Source: JAOUEA01 sp963821935
GTDB taxonomy: Bacteria > Actinomycetota > UBA4738 > HRBIN12
Assembly: GCA_963821935.1 (NCBI GenBank)
Contig: CAWGFM010000005.1
Coordinates: forward strand, 1,240,001-1,304,000
Reading direction: 5' to 3'
DNA: 64,000 nt
The translations under genes were made by a program, and so were the position numbers. Below the pieces are notes generated by a model. The model saw only the letters and a program-made list of their open reading frames with translations, was not told the DNA's origin and did not search any database. Below are positions 26,188-34,902 of the stretch, piece after piece. Positions within the stretch are counted from its first letter, which is position 1. Each line of letters starts with the position of its first letter.

Positions 26188-27105
26188 GTGCTACGCGTGA
26201 CCCGGGTGTTGGCCCCCAACCCCAGCGTCTACACGCTGGAGGGGACCAACACGTGGGTCGTGGGCGAGGGGCCGGCGGTCGTGATCGATCCTGGGCCTGA
26301 CGACGAGGAGCACCTGCGCGAGGTGGCAGCGGCCGCGGCCGATCGCGGTGGCGTGGGGGCGGTGCTCGTGACCCACGACCACCCCGACCATGCGCCGGGT
26401 GCGCTGTCCTTCGCTCAGCTGGTGGGGGCACCGTCGTTCGCGTTCCGGTTGGCGGGGACGGAGCATCTTCGCGACGGTCAGCAGATCCGGATGGGCGGCA
26501 CCGGGGACGGCGCACCGCTGGAACTGGTGGCGGTCCATACGCCCGGCCACACGAGCGACCACGTGGCCTTCCATGTGCCGTCGTCGGCCGCGTTGTTCAC
26601 GGGGGATGCGGTGCTCGGCCGTGGCACGAGCTTCATCGATCCGCCGGACGGTGATCTGACGCAGTATCTCCGGTCCCTGACGCGGATGCTCGACCTGGCT
26701 CCGGCCACGATCTATCCGGGGCACGGCCCGGTCGTGCTCCGCGCACAGGCGACGCTGCGCGACTACCTCGAGCACCGGGCTGATCGCGAAGCTCAGGTGT
26801 TGGCGGCCATGGACGGCGGCCACGCGACCGTGCCCGAGATGGTCGCGTCGATCTACGTCGACTATCCCCCCGAGGTGCATGAGCTGGCCGGCCGTTCGGT
26901 GTTGGCCCATCTGTTGAAGTTGGAGAAGGAAGGCCGTGCCGCGAAGAAGGGTCGGGGCGACGCCGCCACGTGGTCGGTGACGACTCCGCGAACCTGCGAG
27001 CGGTGCGGGAAGCTCGTGGGAGGACGGGCCCGCTACTGCGGGAGCTGCAGCCTGGTGATGTTGCAAGAGGGCGGTCCCGCGGCCGCAGGCCCGCCGGAAC
27101 CCTGA
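26188..27105 (+). CDS. MBL-fold metallohydrolase with C-terminal winged helix and zinc ribbon
   Basis: 305 aa. Metallo-beta-lactamase fold: THDHPDHAPG (H-x-H-x-DH metal site), HTPGHTSDHV, TGDAVLGRG, and YPGHGPV. Residues about 210-255 resemble the LACTB2-type winged helix. The C-terminus adds a CERC...CGSC pair (about 269-289) that looks like a zinc ribbon and is not usual for the family. LACTB2-like enzymes are RNases or thioesterase-like hydrolases. The 3' 73 nt overlap the convergent crp-like gene. Confidence 0.87.
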   Translation: MLRVTRVLAPNPSVYTLEGTNTWVVGEGPAVVIDPGPDDEEHLREVAAAAADRGGVGAVLVTHDHPDHAPGALSFAQLVGAPSFAFRLAGTEHLRDGQQIRMGGTGDGAPLELVAVHTPGHTSDHVAFHVPSSAALFTGDAVLGRGTSFIDPPDGDLTQYLRSLTRMLDLAPATIYPGHGPVVLRAQATLRDYLEHRADREAQVLAAMDGGHATVPEMVASIYVDYPPEVHELAGRSVLAHLLKLEKEGRAAKKGRGDAATWSVTTPRTCERCGKLVGGRARYCGSCSLVMLQEGGPAAAGPPEP

Positions 27106-27665
27106 CCCGACGGCACCACGAACCGCCCGCGTCCGGTGACGCGCAGTCGGCCCTGGGCGACCAGCGCCCGCAACGCCCGGTTGGCTGTCTCCCGAGAGGT
27201 GCCACACAGATGTGCGAGCTCTTCCTGGGTGAGTCCCAGCGCGACCAGGGTGCCATCGGGGACGGGCCGCCCGAACCGGCCGGCCAGATCGTGAAGTCGA
27301 TGCTGCACACGACCCGCGACGTCGAGCCACGCGAGCTGGAAGGCGAGGGCAGCCAGGCGTTGCTCGCGAGCCTCCAGCAGCGCCGTGACCTGCCGGTCGC
27401 GCACGGGTGCGATGCGGCATCGGCCCAGGGCTCGTGCCGTAGCGCGAGCTGGCACGCAGGACGGTTCGCCGACCATGTCGCCAGGGCCGGCGACGTCCAA
27501 GCCCAGCACCCTGCCCTGATCGTCGACGGTGCTGACGTAGAGCGCACCCTGGGCAACGACGACCGGGTGCGGGCAGGGCTCACCTTGGCGGAGGACCATT
27601 CGGCCGGAAGGCACCCCGACCTCGAGGGGGAGCGTGTGGACGGCGCTGGGCATGCCCTCGGCCAT
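27033..27665 (-). CDS. Crp/Fnr family transcriptional regulator
   Basis: 210 aa from ATG 27665, chosen because AGGAG lies 8 nt upstream; a GTG at 27707 adds 14 residues. The N-terminal half is a cyclic-nucleotide-type beta barrel (RMVLRQGEPCPHPVVVAQGA, DVAGPGDMVGE); the C-terminal winged helix-turn-helix is LTQEELAHLCGTSRETANRA. The effector site lacks an obvious canonical cAMP Arg/Ser pair, so the ligand is open. The last ~20 residues are encoded antisense to the MBL gene's zinc ribbon. Mycobacteria also keep crp next to an MBL gene, as I recall. Confidence 0.88.
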   Translation of the reverse strand: MAEGMPSAVHTLPLEVGVPSGRMVLRQGEPCPHPVVVAQGALYVSTVDDQGRVLGLDVAGPGDMVGEPSCVPARATARALGRCRIAPVRDRQVTALLEAREQRLAALAFQLAWLDVAGRVQHRLHDLAGRFGRPVPDGTLVALGLTQEELAHLCGTSRETANRALRALVAQGRLRVTGRGRFVVPSGQGSGGPAAAGPPSCNITRLQLPQ

Positions 27666-27800
27666 CGGCACCACTCCTGTCGTGTGGGATCCGTCGGGAT
27701 CCTTCACCGTGAGGGAGGGTTCCGCACCATACCGGCGACCACCGACAACGCCCGACCGCTAGGGTGTCCCTCCAACGGCGCCGGAGGAGGCCGAACGGTC

Positions 27801-28223
27801 GTGGCCAAGCACAAGCTCGACATCATGCTGGCGAGCGTCCCGCTGTTCGAGGGGTTGTCGAAGCGCCGCCTGAAGAAGATCGCGGCGCTCGGCGAGACCG
27901 CCATCTACGCGGAAGGCACGGCATTGGTCAGCGAAGGCGGTCCGGGCGACAGCTTCTTCGTGGCGATCACCGGACAGGCGAAGGTGACCGTGGCGAACCG
28001 GACCGTGCACCGAATCCTGCCCGGAGATCACTTCGGTGAGATCTCGCTGCTCGACGGAGGAGAACGCACCGCCACGGTCACCAGCGAGACGCCCATGACC
28101 GTGTTGACCATCCAGCGGCCGGCCTTCCTGAAGGCGGTGGAGGGCGATCCCGACGTCGCGATCGCGTTGCTCGAGAGCCTGGCGCGCATGATCCGTCGCG
28201 TCGACCGCTCGTTGGCTCGGTAG
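27801..28223 (+). CDS. Stand-alone cyclic nucleotide-binding domain protein
   Basis: 140 aa consisting of one cNMP-binding domain: FEGLSKRRLKKIAALGETAI, the SEGGPGDSFFVAITGQAKV glycine turn, and the phosphate-cassette-like GDHFGEISLLDGGERTATVT. A G-E-I-S...R-T-A-T cassette is close to that of real cAMP/cGMP binders. No output domain is attached. GTG 27801 follows GGAGG. Divergent from the Crp-like gene, so two cNMP-type proteins face each other. Confidence 0.85.
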   Translation: MAKHKLDIMLASVPLFEGLSKRRLKKIAALGETAIYAEGTALVSEGGPGDSFFVAITGQAKVTVANRTVHRILPGDHFGEISLLDGGERTATVTSETPMTVLTIQRPAFLKAVEGDPDVAIALLESLARMIRRVDRSLAR

Positions 28224-28226
28224 CCT
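28221..28226 (+). promoter_or_regulatory. -10 box, leaderless hypothetical gene
   Basis: TAGCCT, whose first three bases are the stop codon of the upstream gene, 8 nt before ATG 28235. Confidence 0.4.
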
Positions 28227-28234
28227 GTCCCGCG

Positions 28235-28633
28235 ATGAAGGTCGAGTTCTACCTGCCGGCTCCGCCACCGCCCGCCGACCAGCCCGACGCCAAGCTCGTG
28301 CCGCCGACGATGGTGGGCTCGGCCAGCTGGCGTGATGGCGACGTCACCGTCGAGTCGGACGACCCGGAGCGCCGCGCCGCGCTCGAGCGTGCGTTCCGCC
28401 GCACCCCGGTAGTCACCGACGACGCGGCATATCGGCGGTTCGGCACGCACGGGGACGTGCAGATCCAGCCGGGCGACCTGGAATGGTTCCGCGCGGCAGC
28501 ACAGGTCCGCGCGACCGCCGAAGCCGGTGTGATCGCGCGGCTCGTCCCGGGCGTCACCGAAGGCGGCTTCGACCCGGCAGCCGGTTACCGTACCTTCGAA
28601 GACTCGATCGAACGCCTCGAGTCGAGGCACTGA
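28235..28633 (+). CDS. Conserved hypothetical protein (soluble, 132 aa)
   Basis: I do not recognise a family. The protein opens with a proline cluster (YLPAPPPPADQP), then alternates short strands and helices, including WRDGDVTVESDDPERRAALE and a FRAAAQVRATAEAGVIARLV helix. No signal peptide, membrane segment or Cys. It has strong high-GC codon bias and a leaderless-type -10 box, so it is likely real. Convergent with the AdnB-like gene. Confidence 0.6.
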   Translation: MKVEFYLPAPPPPADQPDAKLVPPTMVGSASWRDGDVTVESDDPERRAALERAFRRTPVVTDDAAYRRFGTHGDVQIQPGDLEWFRAAAQVRATAEAGVIARLVPGVTEGGFDPAAGYRTFEDSIERLESRH

Positions 28634-28646
28634 CGTACCTGCGGGA

Positions 28647-31600
28647 TCAACGGTCGGAGTCCGCGGCGAGCCAGGCTTGGCCGGCGTCGCAGAAGCTTCG
28701 GAAGTCGCAGTGGCGGCACCAGACGCCGGGCGTGGGGTCGAAAGCGCCGGCACCGATGGCGTCCAGGGCGCCCTCGATCCGACCGCGCACCACGGCCGGG
28801 TCGTCCATGGACCTGGTGACCTCGTCGCCGGTCGCGAGGTAGAGGTAGGTCAGCGTCACGTCGGCCGCCGCTTTGCCCCAGATCTCCACGCACGCCAACC
28901 CGTAGATGTCGAGCTGCAGACCGACCGACGGGTCCTCGATCGGGGGGCGCTTGCCCGTCTTCCAATCGACGACCTCCCATGGACCGTCGGCGTCGCCGAA
29001 GATCGCGTCGATCCGTCCGCCCACGGTGAAACCGCCCAGCCGCAACAGGAACGCTCGCTCGGCGAACAACGGCGTCCGGTCGACGAATCGGCTGCCCATG
29101 AACGCCTCGCGGAGCCGGTCGACCCGGCCCGGGTCGCCGGCCAGCTCCTCGTCGGTGAGGTCGGGGCGGTCATCGATCTCGAGCAGCTGACCTTGACCGC
29201 GCGCTCGCCGTTCGATCCATGCATGGATCTCGGTGCCGATGCGCGCGGCCGGCCCGCTGAACCGTGGCAGCGGTCGCACCGTGGACCAGTAGAAGCGCTT
29301 GGGGCATTGGGTGTAGGTGATGAGCGAGCTGGCGCCCACGGTCGACGGGGTGGGCTCGGCCACCGGCCCACCCTCGCCGGACTCCCGCTCGAGCAGGTGG
29401 AACGCCATCTGCCGGTGTTCCGCGGCGGCGAGGTCGTAGGCATCGTGGTCGTCGCCGGCGAGGTCGCCGAGCAGGGAGGCCGGGACGCTGCCCGCACCCG
29501 CAGCCTCGGCCGCGACTCGCCGCCACCCGCCCGGGAACAGCTCGTCGGCATCGTCGGGGCGCGCGGGACCGGGCCATTCCCGCACCAGTGCCTGGCGGTA
29601 GCCCAACATCGGGTTCTGCTCCGGCTCGCCGGGCTCGTCGTCGTCGGCGGGAGGAGACGGGGGGATGATGACCGCGGCCTCTCCCGTGTCCTGACCCCAG
29701 GTGGCGAGCTCCGTGAAGAACTCGCTGGGGCCCTTGGCGTTGACGTTCTCGCCGTACCAGGTGGAGGCGCTGACCCACAGGGTCCGGCGCGCACGCGTGA
29801 GTGCCACGTACATCGTGCGGCGTTCCTCGATGACCTCCTGTGCCTGGAGGTCGCGCTTGAAGTGCGACAGGGTGCCGTCGAATGTGGGCAGCACGGCCGC
29901 GTCGCCCCGAAGCTCGAAGTCCAGCGAGTACCCGCGCTCGGCCGGGTTCTGCTGGATACGCTTGGAGGGCATCAGCCCACTGGCCACACCCGGCACGAAG
30001 ACGTGGTCGAACTCCAGTCCCTTGGCCTGATGGATCGTCATGACCTTGACCGCGTCGTCATCGCTTGGCTGCACGGGTTCCCATTCCTGCTTGTCGAGCT
30101 GTTCGACGGCGTCGACGTAGTCCAGGAACGCGCGCAGCGTGAGCTCGCCCTCCACCGGCTCGAAGCCATGGACCTGGTCCAGGAACGCCGCCAGGTTACG
30201 CCCGCGCTGCGCGGCGACACCGCGGTCGACGTCGGCGTCCAGCTCGTCCAGGATGCCGATGCTGCGGATCACCTCGCCGAGGAACTCGGCGACGGGCCGG
30301 CGCGCCTGCGCGCGCAGCTGCGCCAGCTCGTCACGGAACTCTTGTAGGCGGGCGAGGCCTTCGTCCGACAGGCCCTCGACCTCGGCGAGATGCTCCAGCG
30401 CCTCGGCGAACAGGAACGGCGTCTCCTCGTCGTCGCCGCCATCTTCGCGCCACGCGTAGTTCTTGCCCTTGGCCCACCCGGCCACCAGCGCGAGATCCTT
30501 GAAGCCCACGCGGTAGCGGGGGCTCATGAGCACGCGGGCCAGCGCGACCGAGGCGGTGGGGTCGTTCGCCGCACGCGCGTACGCGAGGACCTCGACCACT
30601 TCCGGCAGCCGCAGGAGGCCGGCGAGCCCCACGATCTCGGCGGGGATGTCTCGTTCGGCGAACGCCTGCTGCAGCAGGAAGAACAACCGCGAGGTCCGGC
30701 ACAGCACCGCCGCCTGCGACCACGACGCGCCGCCGTCGTGCAGGGCGCAGATCTGCTCGGCGATCCACCGCGCCTCGGTGAGCTCGTCGCGGTGCGCCGC
30801 GATCGTGACCTGGCCCTGCCCGTTGGGCTCGAACGGCACGAGGTGCTTGTCGGGATCGGGCCGCTGTGCCGCGGGCAGGGGTTCGATGATGGCATCGGCG
30901 GCGTGCAGGATGCGGGCGCCGCTCCGGAAGTTGGTGAACAGCGGCAGCCGGGCCGCCTCGCCACCGTGGGCATCACGGAACGCCGTGGGGAATTCCAACA
31001 GGTTGTAGAGCGAAGCCCCGCGCCACGCGTAGATGTTCTGGTCCGGGTCGCCGACCGCGGTCACCGGGTGCCCGTTGCCGAACAAGGCCTGCATCAACCG
31101 GGCCTGGGCCACGTTCGTGTCCTGGTACTCGTCGAGCAACACCGCGCCGAAACGGTCGCGGTACTCACGACCCACCTCTGGGTGGGCAGCGGCGATCTGC
31201 ATCGCGAGCTCGATCTGGTCACTGAAGTCGATCACGCCCAACTCGCGCTTGAGCCGCCGGAAGATGACCGATGCCTTGGCCAGCTCGATGCGCTCGAGCG
31301 CGGAGTAGTAGACGCGGTCGGTGCGCGCGATCTTCTTGTAGACCGGGAGGCGTTCCTCGACGAACGCCACGACCTCGTCCGGGTCGAGTAGATGGTTCGC
31401 GATCTGGGAATCGAGGTTCAGGATCTTGTCGACCACGCTGGGTTGCCATTCGGTCTTGGTGTGCACGAACTCCATCTCGTCCAGCACCCGGCCGGCCAGC
31501 TCCACCCGTTGGGCCTGGCTCAGCACGCGCCGGCCCGCTTCGATGCCGGCGAGGATGCCGTGGCGTTCCAGCACCTGCGCCGCCATGGCGTGGTAGTTGA

Positions 31601-31946
31601 GGATCTCGGGCTCCTCGCCTTCGGGGAGCTCGATGCCGGCCAACGCTCTGCGCACCCTCGAACGCAGGTTCTCGGTGGCCTTCACGGTGAAGGTCAGGCA
31701 CAGCACGTTGCCGGGTAGGACGCCCGCATCGTCGCCAGGATCATCGGAGACCTGGATGCGGTCGAGCGCGGCAAGCGCCAGGAAGACCACGCGCGCCGCC
31801 ATGACGCTGGTCTTGCCCGATCCGGCTCCGGCCACCAGCACGTAGGGCTTCAGCGGCATCGAGATGGCCGCCCACTGCTCGTCGGTGGGCAGGGCGCCCA
31901 TCGCGGTGACGATCTCCGGGGGGATGCCGGTCGGCCGGGTGCTCAT
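28647..31946 (-). CDS. ATP-dependent helicase-nuclease, AdnB-like (UvrD/PcrA helicase with RecB-type nuclease)
   Basis: 1099 aa. Superfamily 1 helicase motifs: Walker A AGAGSGKTS (40-48), motif II LLDEYQDTN, motif III DPDQNIYAWRGA and motif VI ALTRARRTLW. A C-terminal RecB-like nuclease follows, with VVDWKTGKRP and QLDIYGLA, bracketed by Cys residues (TYTQCPKRFYW; CRHCDFRSFC) that would hold an iron-sulfur staple. With the upstream gene it forms the AdnAB-type end-resection machine for double-strand breaks. Start ATG 31946 overlaps the partner's stop (ATGA). A longer upstream frame is antisense-free shadow and rejected. Confidence 0.92.
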   Translation of the reverse strand: MSTRPTGIPPEIVTAMGALPTDEQWAAISMPLKPYVLVAGAGSGKTSVMAARVVFLALAALDRIQVSDDPGDDAGVLPGNVLCLTFTVKATENLRSRVRRALAGIELPEGEEPEILNYHAMAAQVLERHGILAGIEAGRRVLSQAQRVELAGRVLDEMEFVHTKTEWQPSVVDKILNLDSQIANHLLDPDEVVAFVEERLPVYKKIARTDRVYYSALERIELAKASVIFRRLKRELGVIDFSDQIELAMQIAAAHPEVGREYRDRFGAVLLDEYQDTNVAQARLMQALFGNGHPVTAVGDPDQNIYAWRGASLYNLLEFPTAFRDAHGGEAARLPLFTNFRSGARILHAADAIIEPLPAAQRPDPDKHLVPFEPNGQGQVTIAAHRDELTEARWIAEQICALHDGGASWSQAAVLCRTSRLFFLLQQAFAERDIPAEIVGLAGLLRLPEVVEVLAYARAANDPTASVALARVLMSPRYRVGFKDLALVAGWAKGKNYAWREDGGDDEETPFLFAEALEHLAEVEGLSDEGLARLQEFRDELAQLRAQARRPVAEFLGEVIRSIGILDELDADVDRGVAAQRGRNLAAFLDQVHGFEPVEGELTLRAFLDYVDAVEQLDKQEWEPVQPSDDDAVKVMTIHQAKGLEFDHVFVPGVASGLMPSKRIQQNPAERGYSLDFELRGDAAVLPTFDGTLSHFKRDLQAQEVIEERRTMYVALTRARRTLWVSASTWYGENVNAKGPSEFFTELATWGQDTGEAAVIIPPSPPADDDEPGEPEQNPMLGYRQALVREWPGPARPDDADELFPGGWRRVAAEAAGAGSVPASLLGDLAGDDHDAYDLAAAEHRQMAFHLLERESGEGGPVAEPTPSTVGASSLITYTQCPKRFYWSTVRPLPRFSGPAARIGTEIHAWIERRARGQGQLLEIDDRPDLTDEELAGDPGRVDRLREAFMGSRFVDRTPLFAERAFLLRLGGFTVGGRIDAIFGDADGPWEVVDWKTGKRPPIEDPSVGLQLDIYGLACVEIWGKAAADVTLTYLYLATGDEVTRSMDDPAVVRGRIEGALDAIGAGAFDPTPGVWCRHCDFRSFCDAGQAWLAADSDR

Positions 31947-34855
31947 GCCCCTGCTCCCAGACGGACCGACTCGACCGGGAACACCGGCTGCCCCTCGGGA
32001 TAGAGCGGACACAAGGTCTGGAAGTCGCAGAAGCGACAGTTGGCGTAGGGGTTCGGCCGGTAGACCTCGGCCTCGTTCAGCTGCTTCTTGCGGGTGATGA
32101 GCTCGGCGAGCCGTTCGCGCATCTGCGCCTGGTACTGGTCTTCGTCGCGATCGGTGATCTGCCATTTTCGGTAGTCGATGTCGGCGTTGCGCCAGTTGCC
32201 GCGTAGGAACGCCAGCTCCACGGTGCGCACCGGTTGGAACTCGGCCAGCGATTCCGATTCCTGGACGGCCAGGTAGTAGATGCCCAGCTGCAGGCTGTCG
32301 CGAGGCGGCCCGGCGTTGTCGCTCTTGCCCGTCTTGAAGTCGGTGATGACCGAGCCCTCCTGTACGGCCGGACCGATCCGGTCGATGTAGCCGATCACCA
32401 GGGCGCCTTCGAACTCGAACTCGAAGAAGCGCTCGATGCCCGTGGCCGGCTTGTCGGCGTAGTTGTCGAACCAGTTGCGCAGCATGTGGTCGTGGGCCAG
32501 CCGGAAGAACGCGGTCGAGACCGCCTTCGAGGGGAACTCCTGTGGCCGCCACCGGGCCTTGAGCGCCGCGACCAGCGATGGCGGGTCCTTCGCGATCACG
32601 CCGCGCTCGGCGTCCTCGACGATGCGGTGCACGGTCTTGCCCACCCACGCGTGGTAGCCGCCCGGCTTGCCGAGGCCCAGCTCGTCGCCGAGCACGTGCA
32701 TCAGCTCGCACGCCTCCAGGTTGGACAATCGCGAGTACGACACACGGACGGTCTCGTGGAGCGGCCGGCCGGTGTCGGTCCAGTCGCGTTGGAACCACCA
32801 CCGAGCGGGGTCGACTCGCAGCGCGAGGAGCCCGTCGAGCGCGGCGAGCCGGCGCCAGCCCTGCAGCGAGGGATCGGCCAATCGGTGACGCCAGGACGCC
32901 GCCGCTTCACGGGCAGAGACGGGCTCGTCGAATGGGCCCGACGGTGCGCTGACCCACTCCACGCCGAGGTCGGCGACGAAGCGCGAGCGGCTCGCGCCGC
33001 CCGCGTCACCGTGAGCGTGGACCTGCGCACACGTGAACACCACGCGCCGCCTGGCCCGCGCCATCACGGTGCCGAACAGCCGTCGTTCATCGTGCAGGCG
33101 GTCGCGGTTGCGGTCGGCCTGGGTGATGGCGCGGTCGAGGACCGCCAGATCGAACATGGGCTCGGGTCGAGAGAGACTGGGGAACGCGCCCTCCACCGCT
33201 CCGCTGACCAGCACGGTGTCGAACTCCCGCCCCACGGTGCCGTGCGCGGTGAGCACCTGGACGGCATCGGTCCGAGCTCGCTCCCACGCCGAGTGGCCCG
33301 GTCCGTGCTCGCCGGCATCGAGTGATTCCAGGAACGCCTGCACGCTCTTGTCGCCGCCACCCGCGTCGGTCTCGGCGACCACGTTCGCGAACGTCACGAC
33401 GGTGTCCAGGTCGCGCCTGGCGTCGGCGTCGGTGGCGGCGCGCTCGACCAGCCGCCTCGAACACGGCAACTGCTCCCACAGGTGTCGGAACGAATCCTGC
33501 ACGCTCATGCCGGCGAACAACGATGCCTTGGTCAGCGTCTCGCGAGCCGCCGTGACGCTGGACAGCTCGTCGGGCGTGAGTCCTTCCTGGACCTCGAGCA
33601 CGGCGGCCGGTGACCCCAGTTGGGTCCGGGCCGCCCTCAACGCTCCCCGGGCGACGGCGGGTGAGAACCCCACCACATCGGAGGTCACCAGCTGCTCCGC
33701 CAGCTCTTCACGCTGGGCTTCGTCGGCGACCAACCAGCGAAGGGCGAGCACGTACGGACGGGTGGCCGGCTCTGAGTTGAGGGACAGGCCGCGTTCGGGG
33801 ATCGCACGCGGGATCCGTGCGTCGTCGAGCGCGCGCAGGAGTCCCCCGAGGTGGGAGCCCTGGCGTCGCACCACGACGGCCAGGTCGGACCACGCCACAC
33901 CGTCCTCCACGTGCGTACGACGGAGCTCGCGCGCGATCGAGGTGTGTTCCTCGGAGGTGTGGGGAGCGACCCAGGCCTCGATGCTCACCGACGCGCCCCG
34001 GGTCCGATGCGTGGTGGTGAGCTCGATCGCCGAGGAGCCCGGGAAGGTCCGCCCGAACCGTTCCAGCGGCACGGAGCTGGTGCCCTGGAACGAGAACACG
34101 TGCGCCTGCGGGTCGGCTGCGATCACCGTGTCGGGGGCACGCAGGCCGGCGACGATGGCTTCGCCGGCCAGGGTGGTGTCGTGGTAGTCGTCCACCAGCA
34201 GATGATCGAACAGCGGCTCGCCCTGCCCCGCGAGCACCGCCGCCCGCTGCAGCAATCCCGCGAAATCGATGACGCCCAGCTCGTCCATGACGCCCTGGTA
34301 CTCACCCAGGAATCTGGCCAGCTCCTGCCACCCGGCCAGCCCCCGGCGCTCGGCGGCGTCGGCGATCTCGTCGGGCGCTCGCAGCGCCTCTTGCGCTCGC
34401 GAGAGGAACTGCCGCACCTCGTCGGCGAAACCGCGCAGACCCAGCAGCGCGCCGTACGCGGGCCACAGGTCGGGGTCCTGGGTCGCCAGCAGATCCTGCA
34501 CGGTGGCGAACTGCTCGGCGGCGGACAGGACCTGTGGCGGTTCGTCATCGTCGTGGCCGGTGAGCCGTTCCTTGACGATGCGGTTGGCCAGGCCGTGGAT
34601 CGTGACCACGTGGAGGCCGGGCAGCGAGGCCGGGAGTCGCTGCAGGAGCGCCTGCCGGGCCGATCCACGGGCGCCGGACGAGCCGACGACGAGGGCAACG
34701 CGTTCGGGATCGGCGCCGCCCTCGATGAGGGCAGCGAAGCGTTCACGCAGCACCGAGGACTTGCCGGTGCCGGCCGACCCCGTCACCAGCAGCGCGCCGC
34801 CGGTGTGGTGCAGCACGTCGGCTTGCCGCGGATCGGGGGAGAACAGGGCCGTCAC
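31943..34855 (-). CDS. ATP-dependent helicase-nuclease, AdnA-like
   Basis: 970 aa. Walker A GSAGTGKSS (26-34) and a RecB-type nuclease with ITDFKTGKSD and QLGIYYLA; Fe-S cysteines at NLEACELM and CRFCDFQTLC. Motif II is VDDYHDTT rather than DEYQD, and motif III is not canonical, so this subunit's ATPase may be weak, in keeping with AdnA being the lesser motor. The GTG at 34855 has TAGCAT 7 nt upstream, giving a leaderless operon with the AdnB-like gene. In mycobacteria adnA precedes adnB in the same overlapping way. Confidence 0.9.
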   Translation of the reverse strand: MTALFSPDPRQADVLHHTGGALLVTGSAGTGKSSVLRERFAALIEGGADPERVALVVGSSGARGSARQALLQRLPASLPGLHVVTIHGLANRIVKERLTGHDDDEPPQVLSAAEQFATVQDLLATQDPDLWPAYGALLGLRGFADEVRQFLSRAQEALRAPDEIADAAERRGLAGWQELARFLGEYQGVMDELGVIDFAGLLQRAAVLAGQGEPLFDHLLVDDYHDTTLAGEAIVAGLRAPDTVIAADPQAHVFSFQGTSSVPLERFGRTFPGSSAIELTTTHRTRGASVSIEAWVAPHTSEEHTSIARELRRTHVEDGVAWSDLAVVVRRQGSHLGGLLRALDDARIPRAIPERGLSLNSEPATRPYVLALRWLVADEAQREELAEQLVTSDVVGFSPAVARGALRAARTQLGSPAAVLEVQEGLTPDELSSVTAARETLTKASLFAGMSVQDSFRHLWEQLPCSRRLVERAATDADARRDLDTVVTFANVVAETDAGGGDKSVQAFLESLDAGEHGPGHSAWERARTDAVQVLTAHGTVGREFDTVLVSGAVEGAFPSLSRPEPMFDLAVLDRAITQADRNRDRLHDERRLFGTVMARARRRVVFTCAQVHAHGDAGGASRSRFVADLGVEWVSAPSGPFDEPVSAREAAASWRHRLADPSLQGWRRLAALDGLLALRVDPARWWFQRDWTDTGRPLHETVRVSYSRLSNLEACELMHVLGDELGLGKPGGYHAWVGKTVHRIVEDAERGVIAKDPPSLVAALKARWRPQEFPSKAVSTAFFRLAHDHMLRNWFDNYADKPATGIERFFEFEFEGALVIGYIDRIGPAVQEGSVITDFKTGKSDNAGPPRDSLQLGIYYLAVQESESLAEFQPVRTVELAFLRGNWRNADIDYRKWQITDRDEDQYQAQMRERLAELITRKKQLNEAEVYRPNPYANCRFCDFQTLCPLYPEGQPVFPVESVRLGAGA

Positions 34856-34862
34856 ACGGGCG

Positions 34863-34868
34863 ATGCTA
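34863..34868 (-). promoter_or_regulatory. -10 box, leaderless adnA-adnB-like operon
   Basis: TAGCAT on the minus strand, 7-nt spacer to GTG 34855. Confidence 0.45.
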
Positions 34869-34902
34869 CTCGCCGCCCCGGACACGGGTCCCCGGCTGGG
34901 AT

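Noticed and set aside
31947..32801. N-terminal extension of the AdnB-like frame
   Set aside because: Overlaps the AdnA-like gene out of frame; ATG 31946 with ATGA coupling matches family length.
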